Program-made: the position numbers and the translations under genes
In this document: in pieces, positions 11,236-25,522 of the stretch
Layout: every line of letters begins with the position of its first letter
Position numbering within the stretch: position 1 is the first letter of the stretch
Notes under the pieces: model-generated
What the model was told of the DNA's origin: nothing
What the model saw: only the letters and a program-made list of their open reading frames with translations
The model's database searches: none
Source of the DNA: Turnera subulata
Taxonomy: Eukaryota; Streptophyta; Magnoliopsida; Malpighiales; Passifloraceae
Reading direction: 5' to 3'
DNA length: 64,000 nt
Assembly: GCA_028386065.3 (NCBI GenBank)
Contig: JAKUCV010001378.1
Coordinates: forward strand, 1 to 64,000

Positions 11236-14200
11236 AGAGGAGAATCATATTCTTGGGAAGTGTGTGTGCTTGAAAGAGATGTATATTTTCTGCTCACGTT
11301 CTTTCGTTTTATGTTTCATGCATCTAGTATATTTTATGTGTGGAGGTTACTTCGTAGCCTATGAGACACATACATATGCATGGAGAGTATCTGAATCATA
11401 TGTTCTTTTCACAAGCCGGATATCTATACATCTGAAACTTTCAAAGCTTGTTGATGAACTAACTTAATTGCATGATAAAATTCAATTCTTTTTTCTTTTT
11501 GCCAATTTTTTCTTTTCGGTCACATGGGAAGAGTGGGGGAGTGCAACACCATTTGAGCTCAAAGCTTGTAATTGGATGGGGAAAGTGAGTGTCCTTTTTT
11601 CAACGGGTATCTAGAACTAGACGTGCACCTGCCGGTAAATTCGAGCATGTCAACCCAATAAAGACGAGGCTCTTCCAACACTATTTTCTCCATTCACATG
11701 AATTAAACTCGAAACCTTATTTAATAGAATAAATATTGAACTACTTCAACTAAATAAGTATTATTGGAAAAATTGAGTTTAAATGATGTGTATACTTGAT
11801 ATCTCATAAAATTGCCACACTCATCATCTGTTGCATCCACTATATGTTGAGTTGAAAGTTGAGAAACTCTACAAATAACCAAGTCACAATAAATTTATAA
11901 CAAATTCCTCAAGATTTTTCTATTTTCTCTCGTAGAATATATTTTTTTTTTCTAATTTACAATTAACCAAGTCACAAAAAAATTTATAACAAATCCCTAA
12001 AGTTGCTCTCGATAACCCATATGGGACTTATATTATCCAAGTTTTGTTCTTGGTTGGTCAAACTTCGGTTTATAAAATGATCAACAGAAATTTCTTCTTC
12101 TCATCCTGATAATAATCTAATTTAATTTTTGGCTCCAACTTTGAATTAATGATGCTTTATTTGCATCCCTAGTAAAATAATGCGGAAGATACTCAGAATT
12201 TGAATCCGGGAGAGAGTAAGATATATATACTGTCATTATATACAAAATTCCTCTTTTTATAGAGGATAGTGAGAGACTAGGAAATGATGATTGATTTTTA
12301 CCCTTAGCAACGTTGTCTTCCTTCATCGTATAAGAGGCTTTATTGGATATCTTAAATGGTAAAACTCAAAAACTTCAGTTAAATCAACAAAATTGAAAGG
12401 TACCCTATTAGCAGTAAGAATAGAGGTAATCCAAATACCACTACAAGGAGAAATGCTTCTCTAGACTAGCTAGAGATAGACCAATGTAGTACTAGATATA
12501 ATACCGGAAAAATGATACCAGATAATGAAGTTCTTTTTCTTAAAAAAGTGGCGTAAAGGATGACATAAATTAAGTTGAAGTCATTATTTTCGCCTACTTA
12601 AATTGCCATAAAATTTCTCTATTAACCCAAATGTAGTAAAATTTAGCATTGAGGATCCAACCCATTCGAAGTTCAAGCTAATCTACGGTGGTGGATATAA
12701 ACTAATCGCATATGCCAAGTTGCCAACTTCATCTAATACGGACAACACCTTTTCTTTTCAATAATGTTTAGAAACCGAGGTTACACAATCTACCCCCTAT
12801 ACTAGTGGTTCTCATACAGCAATGTAGGTACATCAATCAAATTTGTGAAAGATATGACCCAATCTTTTGTAACTTTCCATAACCACCGTCTGAAAATGAC
12901 AGTGAGCTAATTCGAACAGAGACAACAAAAGCCATAAATTCACAATTTAAGTGAAAAAAAACAGCAGTATATACTAGTAACTCCAAAGAATAAATAAATT
13001 TGCCAATTCCGTATTGGCTATTACTCCAAATAAGTTTTACCTTTAAGAACTTCTAATAAATATCAAGGCAGGAGGACAAAGAAGCTAGAGATGGAGTGAA
13101 TTGAAAACATGGGCCATGGGATTAATGCACCTGCAATGGTTCTTGAATGTATGGGTGAAAAGGCTCGAGATATGGACGTTTTAACCGCAGTACAAAGGAG
13201 GCCACCACTGTGACTTTGTGAGAGAGATTAAAAGGAGCAATACATTTCTTATCTTTAACTTTATCTGATATGTGGCGTGTCCACAGGTGTAGCTATCGAA
13301 GGATGAGCTCATTTTGGATATTTCTCTGCAAGGAATTCTGGTGTAATATCGTCCACCCAATTCCTGAGCAATGATAGAGATCCATACCGAGTGGACAATT
13401 AGCTGCTAAAAAGGTTTCTCTCCGAGAATCCAGTAAGAAAGTCCAATTAAGGATGGCATTTTCGGAAAATGGCGGCAGCTTGTATCCTAGAATCTCAAAC
13501 TTATGCAGGAATAGGATGTCTCGATAAGTACATTTTCCCGTATATACTGATTATATTCTGAATAAAATTTGTACTTTCTTGCATGCAAAATATTGGAATT
13601 TAATTTCTAAATTTGGACCCTAAAATAATGTCATTTTCCATGTTTGTTAATGGTTTCCCCTTCAATTAATGGTCCTGGGATTTCTGATTTCTCCTTCAAA
13701 TTTCCATGTACAACCCGTTGGCTATTGGTGTATGATGGCCAACAGTACATAATTGCCAGGAACTGAAACACATTTTAGCCAGCAACTTCAGAGTTAGGCA
13801 CCTCTTGGATAAAGACAAGCAATTCTTATTTTTCAACAAACGATACTGCTTTCCCTATAGTATACGCCATTTACTTGGTCTAGCAATTTCTGGATTGGAT
13901 ATGCTTGCAAGCTCATCAGAAATGATCAAGGCACTGCATGAGAAGAACCATATATATACATGGTGGAATACTGGTCAATGGTACCAATGGATTGATCATC
14001 TTTGTCAATCTTATGTGTTGAATTCATTTATATGATATGAGAGGATGTGATGAATGCTTTTGAGTGTATTTTGAAAGTTTAAAAGATCAAGCAGGAGTGA
14101 ATTAGTAATATACAATCTCCAAAACCATTATGCATCCAATGTTATGTTTCCCAAATGAATCCAACATTGGCATCAATTGGAAGCAGACAATTAACAGAAG

Positions 14201-14255
14201 TAATCATATAATACTATAAAACATAAAACAACTGCTCAAATAAATTATTATAAAG
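11236..14255. other. AT-rich intergenic spacer
   Basis: No gene is supported in this stretch. Reading frames are short and featureless. A segment near 11630-11760 carries text like the internal B-box of old tRNA-type SINEs (on the minus strand a GGTTTCGAG-type word at about 11708-11716), but neither element ends nor a target duplication can be seen. Confidence 0.45.
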
Positions 14256-14485
14256 AAAGCTACCCTTTATTCAACAATGCTCAGCCATTCCATTCATCAT
14301 CCGAGTCCAGGAATATATAAAAAACAAAGGGCAATTGTTCTCAAAACAAGGAAAGCATACAAATATTAAAAGAAAGAAAGCCAAAAAAATATCAAACAAA
14401 CGTTTTTCCCCCAAGGCCTAGTAGGTACAGTTTTGAACAGAGACCGACCCATACAAATAGGGCAGGCACAGCAACATCAGGGAAA
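14256..14485 (-). other. 3' UTR of RBCS
   Basis: AT-rich sequence downstream of the TAA at 14486-14488, ending in an A/T-rich zone with TTTATT/AATAAT words on the gene strand. No other feature is visible. Confidence 0.5.
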
Positions 14486-15520
14486 TTACTGGGTACTGTT
14501 CCAGCCTGGTGGCTTGTAGGCAATGAAACTGATGCACTGCACTTGACGGACGTTGTCGAATCCGATGATCCGGATGAATGCCTCGGGGTAAGCCTTCTTG
14601 GCCTCCTCGACCTCCTTCAACACCTGAGCTGCTTCAGTGCACCCATACATAGGCAGCTTCCACATTGTCCAGTAGCGCCCATCATAGTATCCCGGGGACC
14701 TGTGGTTCTCACGGTACACATATCCGTGCTACAACCATCACCCAACAAAATATGAGTTACCCTTATCCTCCTCCTCCTCGGAATTAAAGACTGCTACTTA
14801 ATCAATTATAAACCTACAATGATTAATTAAGGCAGGCAGAAATAGAACAAGGAAGGGTCCTATCTGTCTGTCTTGCTGGGCTTAATTAATCATGTATTTT
14901 TTATTTTTTTTAAAAAAGAAGACATGTATAATTAACACATAATTAATCTAACTGAATGTATATATTACTCTACAAGAATTTGAATTTATCACCTTAGTCT
15001 CGAATTCCAAGCAAGGAATCCATCCATTGCGGATAAGGTACTCGATTTCCGAAGCCAATTGGGAATCATCGAGGTCGGGAAGGTAGGAAAGGGTCTCGAA
15101 CTTCTTCTTGCCGTATGGTGGCCACACCTTTAGTGTTCAAAGACAACAACTTTAGTACCAAAACACAGACTTAATTCCAATCTCAAACAAATAAAATCAA
15201 CCCCTTATCTTAATCATCACTGTTCTCAACCAACTGGGTTAATTTCCTCTACTTAATTAACTTGTTTTCAAGAAAGAAAAAAATAAAATAATGAACCATA
15301 TAGTACTCGGTCTATCTACATAGGGTGATTTAAACCAAACATGTACCTGCATGCATCTGATCTTGGTTCCGTTGCTTGGAGCAGAAGCAAGGTCATTGGC
15401 CTTCCTGTTGACAGGGAAAGCAGTGTTGGACCTCAAACCAAGGAATGGTGCACCCTGGGTGGGGCTGCTGCGGCTAACAGTGGCGACGGGGGCAGCTGAA
15501 GAGATCATGGAGGTGGCCAT
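14486..15520 (-). CDS. RBCS: RuBisCO small subunit precursor (3 exons, 183 aa)
   Basis: Nuclear-encoded small subunit of ribulose-1,5-bisphosphate carboxylase/oxygenase. After import into the chloroplast it assembles with eight large subunits for CO2 fixation. Exons on the minus strand are 15520-15347, 15127-14993 and 14728-14486, all GT/AG and all phase 0. Residues 1-57 are a Ser/Thr/Ala-rich transit peptide ([19 protein letters not shown]...). The mature protein starts at the classic CMQVWPP site. Family blocks follow: [49 protein letters not shown], and [22 protein letters not shown]. Length is normal for the family. A few residues ([15 protein letters not shown] at the C-terminus) differ from the commonest forms but no key element is missing. 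The gene appears functional; the promoter entry gives its light-control motifs. Confidence 0.98.
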
Positions 15521-15613
15521 TTTCTCTCTACTCTGTGTGAGCTACTTTCCTCTTCTACCTTCTCTGTAAGAGTTCCTGTATATGGTTTAGTGTCCTTGGT
15601 CTAGTCCCATATC

Positions 15614-15623
15614 CTATATATAA
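15614..15623 (-). promoter_or_regulatory. TATA box of RBCS
   Basis: TATATATAGG on the minus strand, about 95 bases upstream of the ATG at 15520, within the usual range for a short RBCS leader. An I-box-like GATAAG lies just upstream (15643-15648). Confidence 0.75.
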
Positions 15624-15761
15624 TGGGTGACTCTGCCTATGGCTTATCAGATGGCCATAATGCTTTGGTGTTGATAGTAAGCAAAATTTGACCGTTGGAT
15701 ACACTAAGAGATGACATTACACCATACCGTCCACATGAAGGGTGGAATTTTGAAAGCTAGC

Positions 15762-15818
15762 CTTATCATCAGGCACCACAATGGCTGTGCCACGTGGATG
15801 TAATTCCATAATCTTATC
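15762..15818 (-). promoter_or_regulatory. RBCS light-response unit: I-box, G-box, I-box
   Basis: On the gene strand GATAAG occurs at 15813-15818, CCACGTGGC (G-box core CACGTG at 15791-15796) follows, and a second GATAAGG lies at 15762-15767. An I-box followed by a G-box at this spacing, about 150 bases upstream of the TATA box, is the known minimal light-responsive module of RBCS promoters. bZIP/bHLH factors bind the G-box and MYB-type factors bind the I-box. The match supports normal light and tissue control. Confidence 0.8.
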
Positions 15819-15849
15819 TCATCCAACAGAGGACATGAATGTGTGATGG

Positions 15850-18800
15850 TAGCTGCTACTTTAGTTTTAGCTAATGGGTTATGCGTTTATGGTCGCAAGA
15901 AACCAGCTCTCTTTTGCCTTAAAGACTTAAGAGTCACACTTTCAGGTAGGGTCTATGTGAATTTAATGGCAACCACTCCTTGGGGGTACTGCTCAGTGAC
16001 AATGGGATTACATCAAAGTTAACTCCATTGGTCACTAATCATCATCTTGCTTTTCTGATATTTGGTTTATACATTGGCCAATAATCATTTAAGTTGTTGA
16101 TATTTATACATATGTACTGCGAACTTTTCCAAGGGAATGAAAAGGAACCTTCAATAGCTTCATATTAGAAATAGCGCATTTGCAAATTTGTAGTGTCCTC
16201 AAACATTAATAATGGGAATTATCAAATTAGTCCTCAATTAAATCATACCCACATTTGTACTTTTTGGTAGATTTTTGGCATTAAGAGATTAACATGCATG
16301 GTTAGTCTGCTATAACAGGACTGCTTCAATTGCCTACAATTTTAGTATTTGTATAATAGCCGCAGCAGGGTTGCCACTACTATATATGCCATACTGATAT
16401 TTATATTCTTTTGAACAAGATATTTGCACATTCTTTGAAACTAGCTACCAAATGTGGCCAACATATCCTCATCTTATACCCGGAATGGTCATATGAGTGT
16501 ACAGAAATTATTGAACTCCAATCCCCAATCCGATACCAAGTTGATGTTGGTGGTGCTCGTCAGTGGTACAAGAATAGATATTTTCACTTATATATATATA
16601 TATTTGGGGGGACATATATGATATTTGTGATTTATAATTGAGTTTAAAAAATGATTTATTAGTTAGGTCCAACATCCCGACATACCCAGTTTTTTGGTGC
16701 ATCCAAAAGTACTAAACAAGCTCAGTGACCCATCAATGTAATGTTCTATGTCTGTTGCAGGTAGCTCCAGAATTAATCAAACCCAGTAGTCTAGTTATGC
16801 ATGGAGGCGAATTCCAACTACACTAACTCGTGTGAGCTTAAAACATGAAGACAAGCAATTCCTAGTAATCACTACAGTAGTAGAGTTTAAAGCGACGTTG
16901 GCCCAATTGCACAAAAGAAGTGAGTGGTGCTGAACAAACTCATTGCAGGATTGGTGGTTCTAGCTACGTTGCCATCCTGGGTTTTTGTCTGCCTCCAGCA
17001 AACCCCGCAAGTGCGCAACTGCTCATACAAATTGGAAAATGCAAATGACACTTAAGGGGAAGTATTTGTTATTGCATGATTGGGCGAAAGCTTGAGGATT
17101 TCAAGCACTAATGTTATGGTGTGAATCAAAGTTAATTACTGGTCCTCATTCCAGTCACCTAATTTCTTTCATTTCACGGTTTGACCTATCCTGATTTGAT
17201 AATTTTCTTACACCCCCCCGCCTTATTCTTTAGTTGAAATACATGGTGGAACAGGTGGCCTATATTAAAGGTCATGTAAAACCCTTTTCTCCTAAGTTTA
17301 TATAGTCTACGTCAATGGTTATCTCCTAAAAAATCTTTTATAATTGAAAATTTCTATGATGATATATCATTCTGTTCATATAGCACATTGTTTAGCAATA
17401 GGTATAGTATAGTAGATGTAGAATTTTTTTGGTGGAGCAGTAGGTATAGAATTTTACTTCAAAAAGTTTTTTTACTCAATTTTCATATTAGACACAAGCC
17501 TGAAATTCTTGGGCCATAGTCGATCCTGCGATGATGTCCGTAAGCACTTGCATGTATGGGCCTCCTCTGATGCTAAACATTGTTTCACATCTCAAAGAAG
17601 GAAACTTGGGCTACCAAATGGGTAAAGTTGTCCAATGAACATGAATGGAAAGACGTTGAAATAAAGCAGCCTTTAATGGGCTTATGCTACTCCATCGCCT
17701 CTTGATTCAATTTTCCTCGTCTTCAAAGTAGTCTAGAAAGCCCAATACAACCATGAACCTAAAATGTTCAAAGTGTTGGGCCTCGAGAATAATCTTTTAT
17801 TCTCGTAATTTTAATATAGTGAAGGACTAGGACCCGGCTTGAGTACTTAAATTTTTCACATTTTCTTCGCTTGAGGAGAAATTTAATCGTGTAAAAAAAT
17901 TTCACGGTATTACATTTTACGCGCAATTTGAAAATTTGGGTTGGAATACGTTGATGTCGTTTGCTACAAACATTGTCGGCATAATTATCGATCTTCTGTT
18001 TCCTCTCAGAATCTTTCTAGCTACATCTAAGGCAGTCAATTCCTTACTGTCACCATCGTTTAGTATTCTAAAATGATCATCACTGTTTTTGGATACCAAT
18101 CAAAAGGATCCCCGCTTTTTAGGGCATCAACTAACAATTATTACCATAGCCTACTGTCAATGCATACTGTATCATTAAAGCATTGCTCAGTTAAATGTGT
18201 GGGTAAGTGGGTTGGTCAAGTGATAAGAAGCAAAAATATACCAGAAATAATTAATTAAGAGGTAGAAGCTAGACCAATGGTTGTGATGTGATAAACAAAG
18301 AAGTTGTTTTTTCCTTTGCTTTTGCGCTTCCTCCAAAATCCGGCTAATGGGTAGATAGGTTAGGCCCCCACCTTGTTTGTGCAATGTAACAGCTTACTTA
18401 CCGGTCACCATACACAAAATGAGAATATAACCAGACAATACTAAACAAAAAGGGGCCAACCATAGGAGACATGTTCAATAAGGGCCAGAAACATTGGAAG
18501 TGAAGAAGGCTACATAGTATGACACAACTCCAATTCGATCACAAACGTGGTATATGGCTTAAATTTGTTTGGATTCTGACCAAGAAAAAGTTTATTTGGA
18601 TAAAAATAATGTTTGACAACAAGTTCATTGAACAGAGATGGATGTACAGACTGTCTGACTGTGGCTCCCAAATGTTTGTAATTGTTGAAAACCTATATAT
18701 AATGGCGTTGCAAATTTGTAGAAGTCAGACTTTTAAAAATATGTCATATTCTGCCAGATACATAACAGGTGAGAATATATCGTTCAAAAAAAAATAACAA

Positions 18801-21800
18801 GTGAGAATATATAGTTCGACAAAAAAAAAAAAAAAAGAGGATATAAAGCGGCATGGGATTCGGTGAAAAAACAAATACTAAAAACACAACTGCCACTGAG
18901 ATTATAACACAATACTAGGTTCACTAAATGTTATCGTTGAATTCTGTTTTTAAGACACGTAAGTTCATGGCGCATTCGATAATACTCTAGATTTTGTGGA
19001 AACAACATTCTTACGAACGGATGCTTTAAAAAGAAACCTACTTTTAAATTTTGAAATTTAATTTGTGGACCGGAACCATTGGAAAATTTTGTATTTTCAA
19101 AAAAAAGAAATGCATCGCTTTTCCTTTATCCCTAACTAGGCCTTAACCCTAGATTTTGTGAAAACATAACGATTCAATTGTTTTACTTTCATAAGTTCTT
19201 ATAGAGAGATTATAGAAGAACTAATTACTAATTAATACTCAGTATCAAGTAATTTGTAACTCGGCCTTTATTTGTTTGAAGTATATAGTCTTAGATCTGG
19301 ATAAAAGAAATCAACATTGGGATGATTTTATTTCTTAATGAGCTGACCCAGATTAAACTGAATTAATCAAGATGGTTAGGCTTCTAAATATCAATAGTTA
19401 TACCAAAAATACCAAAAAAAATTGGTCAGACACAAAACTAGCAATTTCACACCATTGATTCTATTAAAATAAAAAAAGGAATTCACACCAATGTGGGCTT
19501 GTAGCATGACCAAACACAAGTCTTTATTTTTAAAGAAATACAAAGGGATAGGGCTATATACCCAGTTACCCACAGAGGAATACTGAATTGGACTTCTTTT
19601 TTCTTTATCGCCATTGGTGAGTTGCAACTTGCAACTACCACCCAATTATCAATGAATACGTTTGCTTGAGGTTAAAGAACTAATTAAGTTAATAAACAAT
19701 CCAAGTTGGCGATAATTAATTTGCCTCTCTACCACAACTCTTCGAATCCGAAAGTCTCAAAAAACATCATTTAATCCATGTTGGTATGTCCCCATAGATT
19801 ACACGATCTAATGAGATTTGGGAGATAATGACCCTATAATTTAATGGACAAATAACTAATTTAAGTGCTCAAATTGTCAGATTGAAGCATGCCCGTCAAG
19901 AAAACCAGAAACCAGTAGCCTGTTTTGACCATGTGCCCCCCCAAAAAAAAAAAAAGAATTCCTAGAAACCGGGAGCTAAAAGAAACAATGTTTCTACGAC
20001 TTTCTAAGTTTGGCATCAAACTCCTCTCCAGTTACTCATCGAACGTATCGGCGTGTTAACCCCACGCGCCGCACCTCACTCGTGTGTATTTCGTGTGGAC
20101 CACGCTTTGCATGTTTGCCACGTCATGCTGCCTTTTTCCTCCTAACCGTTCTACTTGTCCATGAGACCAATAGTTAGAAAATTTTTAAAAACAAACTCAT
20201 TTGATAATTTGATTAATAGTAATCCCTTGTTTTTAATTAATATGGATTGCATCTGAAATTTAAGGCGTGTTATTTATTCCATCATATCATTATCACAGTT
20301 AGGAAAAGAATACTAAAAAAATTACTCTACCTAATGATGGAATATGGGTCTTAAATTAAGTATGGATGATATTAAGTGTTTTATATGTGGGTTTCATTTG
20401 TAGGCAGTGTCATCATTGAGGTCATCATTCATTCGGATTGCCAATGTGCGTAGTATTTTACTACTATTTTTAATTCCCTGGCCCTAATTAATTCAAATAG
20501 TAGTTTATTGTTGAATTGGTATATTTTACAAAAAAAAAAACAGTTGGAATCTCTAGTCTTTTCTGTGGGCTAATTTTGGTGCTATTAGTAAGGGGGGATG
20601 AACTTAGGACGACACCATTAAAGTAATCCCAAATTAGTAGAATATTGATACAAAGTTTGATTCCACGTATTAATCCGGTGTGACAACCATTAAATTACTA
20701 CAAGTAGCCGCGGAGGGAATTAATTATATTAAAAACATTACAATGTAGGATGGTTAGGACCTTAACAACCGTGTCCTTGTAATTAAAGAAGTAGTGTGTT
20801 AAGAATGAAATTAATTAAAGAGGCTGTTAGCCAACAGATTTGCTTCTCGGCGGGTGGCCTCCACAGGTGTACGAAAATTAATAAATGCAAGACCATTGGG
20901 TTCTTCCAAATATCTTGCTAGCTAGTTGCAGCCGCCCAAAGAGTATTTTATTACAATCTTATAGACCAAAACTCTAAACTTGCAGCTTCTGCTTTGGAAG
21001 TGTTACGAAATATACAGGTGTATCGTGGTCTGGAAAATATTTTTTTTTTCTTTTCCATGTTTATCAAACTACTCCATGAATTGAAGCTCGTCGAAAGTTA
21101 CTGACCAATTTTTACTTCTTTTTCCTTTTGCATGGAGTTTCCCTGGGTATTGGATGCATTCTATCACCGTCCCTAAAACGATAGGCGGCCAACAGTTTCA
21201 CTCGTCACATGTTTTAGTCAAATTCACAAAAAAAGTAATTAGGTATACGGAATGATTCTAAGATCGTGAAATGAAGGGAATTTGTATCGTATATATGTTG
21301 TATCAATTCCATATAATAACTTGAATTCTCTATACAATGATTACTTAATATTATTACTAAACTATGTATTCTTAACGTACAAATCTAAACATTAGTAGAG
21401 TTATAAAGGAGAGAGAACCGTTAAGATATTGTAGAGTAAGTTTTACCAATCGTTATTAGTCAAGAGTACTTCTAACTCATGCAAGCCCATCTAATGGATG
21501 CAATAGATTGGCCGAAATTGGGATAACAAATTGCATACTACCATGGGTGGTCAAGGTAATTAGTTATTTAGGATGAAATCTTCCTAGTAACCGAAATAAT
21601 CATCATCACATGCGAGTGAGTGATGACTCAACATGGATATGCATGCATTCCATTTTGGGTGCTTCTGCTCTCGTTTATTGGAAATTAAATACTAGATAAG
21701 AGGGTGGATATCCTCTTGGCAGACTCAGTATTGTCCAAAATTGGCGACCTTGCATCCTTTGTTCTTTCCTGCTTTGTCTCCGTCAAGGTAAGGGAATCAA

Positions 21801-24290
21801 CCCATCTATAAAAGAAAACCCGAGAAAGAAATGGATAAGCCCGGTTAATTTTCTTCTATGTGGGGGATGGATATCTTGCTTTAATTTCCCAAAAAACGTG
21901 GAACATGGGACGGCATTTGATTTGATTCGAAGGGCATAGCAAAGTTTCCCCCATTATATATGGCTATTGGATTCCACCAAGCTGACAAACCTGAAAAGAA
22001 GTACACTTAATACTACTACTAAACTAGTTTGCCACGCGCTGCCTCGACAATTTGCATGACTTTTTGGACACTATTGCATGGGGGTTTCACCACTTTGCTT
22101 ACAAGTTTCCCCCACTTGCCTTTGGGTTCCAAAATGAATCAGAACTCTGTCGACACGCTTTTCCTTTCCTCTGGGTGTATTTATATTGACAACCTGTACT
22201 TTAGTAATTTGTCCCCGTTATATATATATGATGGCCTTCTTTTGTTCTTGGAATCGCAAAAGGAGCTAAAGTTTTGGGTTTTTGTTGCATCAGTTTCCAC
22301 GAAGGATTCTGGAGTTTTCCACTGTGATTCAATGCCACTACTACCATGTGAACAGCAGCCACCAGCGGGAACATCAAACTCATTAATTTTTCCAAAAAAT
22401 ATATGACTGGAGCGTAGCCTTCATATATACAGTCGGGGAAATTGTGTAGTACTTGCATGACAAAAATAGTAGGTTACCAAGAATGGCAGCATTTGATCAT
22501 TATATAATATACCCCAAAACCACATCTTATTTGAAGAAATTAAGTGAAGTATGGTAGCATATTTCATGGTTACTTCTATGCTTATGTAGTAAATTCACAT
22601 AAGTTTGCTAAGTTGCTCATTTTCCGCGAGATCATTACAAAAGTACAAAATGGGTAAAGTTTTATGCATTTTGTATCCGTGATACACCTTTTATGTGGTG
22701 AATAATCGCAATATATTGCAATATGAATAATACTTATAATAGCTATTGGAAGTTTTATAGCAACTTTCACTAAGTTTGAATATTTTTCACCGGAGACGTT
22801 GAAACCAGCCAAAACCACAGGCAGAATGGAAAAGGCTTGAGTGACAATAATCTAATTTATGACCATGTAAGACAACATCTTCTAAAACACTCCAGAAGGA
22901 CCAGAACTCACCACTTGAGACCGACAAAAGTTTAAATATCCATGCAATGTTTATCGAGGATTTTAGCTTTCACACTACTAGATTCTGCAAAATGTTTTTA
23001 AATTGAGGCCATGGTGGCTTGATGAATGAACCATAAAGGGTGAGGCCAAAATGAAATACTCCACAAAGAGATAGCTGAGCTTGCGAAGCACTAATTATCA
23101 TCATTGGTTGCAAAACGATAAATAAAGTGCTCATTCTAGAATTTAATATTGGGAAAACAAAAGAGATTACATGTGACATAGAAAAGAGTGAAGGTCTTCG
23201 TCTTCCCAGTTCTTGGCAGCCGCCCATTTGTTCAATATCGCCATATTCGTATGTGGCGGAAATTAAAAAAATGCATGCCTCCAATCCAATCATGCTTAAT
23301 TTTCATGTTCAATTGCACAAATCACATGCTCACCGCAAGCCAAACAACTACCATTAACATGATTCTGACCATAAAGTCAAAAGGTCGCGAAACGATTATT
23401 TAAAATTTGTTATTCGTGTATAACGAACGGGTGATGCATGTGTAGAGAAATTACGCAAAATTTGTACAACAAATAGGACGATAATCAATTGACAACCTAA
23501 ATAAATGAAGTTAAAAAGTTCGAATCATCATTTGTCGTCGAATTTATGCTGATTTTATTTTCAGCAAAATATTTTTTCGTGATAAAAATGCTCAGTGTAA
23601 ACTTGCCAGATTGATAAATTTTTGATACATTTCATTACAAGCGTTAATTTGGCTAGTAATTGATGATCAGCTAAAAGGAAATTATTTTTTTGAATTATCA
23701 ACACTGGGAAATTTGTTGATATTAGTACAAGCAACCAATTTTTTTAAAAAATAAATGTGATACAAATGGTAAGGAACTTAAATTGAGATATTTTTCGAAT
23801 TGATAAAAATAATTTTTTTTGGTCCAAAATAAAAAAGAACTTTACAGGCTAAGTCACTTTTTTTTGGGAGTGATTAGTATTAACAATTAACTTTTTTGTT
23901 ACTAACGATGATAAGCCAATATCCTTAAAATCAAAAGGCTAATCAATCAATCAGATCCATCAAAATCCATGTGGGTATTTTAAATTGAGGGGAGCAATCT
24001 AATCTAATCCACGTTGTTAGTCATGTCTTAGAGGATAAGCACAAGAAAGCAAAAGGCAAGAAACTCCAAAACCAGTGGCTAATTGGTCGTCTAGCGCGCC
24101 CACAGTCCCACACACAAACAAACACAAAAACCAGGAAACAGGTCGCCGGTTTTGCCCATAAGCGGTTTTTTGAAAGCACCACGACCTCCCGAAAACAAGG
24201 AGCTTTAGGAGCTACTTTTCTTTTTTATTTTGTTTATTTTTTCCACTGATTAATTACAACTACTACTACTAATGTTTCTGGATTAGTAGT
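15850..24290. other. Large AT-rich intergenic region, no gene supported
   Basis: More than 8 kb without a supportable gene. Short frames (for example 22029-22406 and its antisense) have no domain, promoter or codon pattern to back them. The region carries A/T homopolymers and a fragment near 20590-20710 whose minus strand resembles an old tRNA-type SINE (a TAGTAATTTAATGG word at about 20694, like a box A). No RNA gene could be recognised. Confidence 0.45.
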
Positions 24291-24298
24291 ATTTTTAA

Positions 24299-24309
24299 AA
24301 ACCAGGAGC
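24299..24309 (+). promoter_or_regulatory. Possible hypoxia-responsive (HRPE-like) motif
   Basis: AAACCAGGAGC resembles the hypoxia-responsive promoter element recalled as AAACCA followed by three S bases and GC, with one mismatch. A second near-match, AAACCCAGCGGC with one inserted C, is at 25330-25341, about 40 bases upstream of a TATA-like TTAAATA (25377). Arabidopsis LBD41 is a core low-oxygen gene, so the context is suggestive. The motif is short and could occur by chance. Confidence 0.3.
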
Positions 24310-24340
<31 letters not shown>

Positions 24341-24342
24341 CC
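24310..24342 (+). repeat. CT microsatellite
   Basis: An almost perfect (CT)n run of about 32 bases, upstream of the LBD gene. CT-rich runs are common in plant promoters and leaders, and this may be a variable site. Confidence 0.9.
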
Positions 24343-25522
24343 CGTTTATGTGGCGATTCGACCGCACTCTGAAACCAAGTCGTGGCTGCCACGCGCAAGC
24401 CTCTTGTTCTCCTTAATCTCCGGGCCCCACCTGCATGCCCAGTCTAACGTTTTCTCACTTCCTTTGACACACCTGTCTGTCATCCACTCCTGTAATTACT
24501 ACTACTACTACTGCTAGTACTATCTTTTTCCCCTCACTTTGTAACGTAACGCCCCCTCCCTCCCTGTCCAGTAATTAAGGTTGAAATAAATAGAAAGTGT
24601 AATTTCAACAGCCAGAGCCAGAAGGCATATAAAAATTCACTCTAGAAAGTGTAATATCATGACCATTATGTACGAAATATCACTAGTTTGTGTTGAGTTG
24701 GAGATGATAAACATTTGTTCAATTCTCTAATTATGAAGCGATTTTCGGTCATATCTATGGGATTCCTTGGCTCCACTTAATGACGACACTCTAATTTTTA
24801 ACTAGGTGCTGCTAAAAGGTATAAAAGACAGAAAAGAAAACCAGAACTACTGTGATAAGATGAGATGTAGTTGTCTTGTCTGTCACAAGATGGTGGTGTG
24901 GGCATAGCAACCATAATGGCCCAAACAAGGGGTTGCGCACCAGTTTGCAATATTTGGAGTTTTTTGCCACCTTTACCTTCTGTCACGCCACAGCAGCAGT
25001 TGCCACCAATGGCCACATCAACTGAGTTCCTAGGAATGGGGAGTGTTAGTCACGCTCTGCACATGAAAGTGATCATAAACATGACCCTTTTGTCTTTTGT
25101 TTCTTTTTATTTTCTTTTGTTCGGTCATTTAGGGGGGAGAGAAAGAGAGAGAGAAAACAATCAAACAATGACTATTTTATCAGTATCCCTAATTTGAACC
25201 CAAAGGAGAGTAGTATATTATACTAATCACATAAACCCGAAAGTGGTACAAACCCCAACCTCCTTGAATGTGGAAACCAGTATTTGGGAGATTAGAAAAA
25301 AAGAAACAAGTTGCGTCCCCTGTACCTCAAAACCCAGCGGCTCCCCCTCTATTTCCCCCTTTCCTTCACATATCCTCTTAAATACTCACACCTCTTCTCT
25401 CTTTTCTTTCCCATACAAACATAATACACTAACTTTCTTTCTTCCTTTCTCTCAAAAAATCCCAGAAGACACTGATCACCACCGTACCACCACCTACTTT
25501 CCAAAAAAATTGGTAACTCAAA

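Noticed and set aside
22029..22406. 125-residue frame
   Set aside because: No domain, no convincing promoter or codon pattern, and a long overlapping frame on the other strand.
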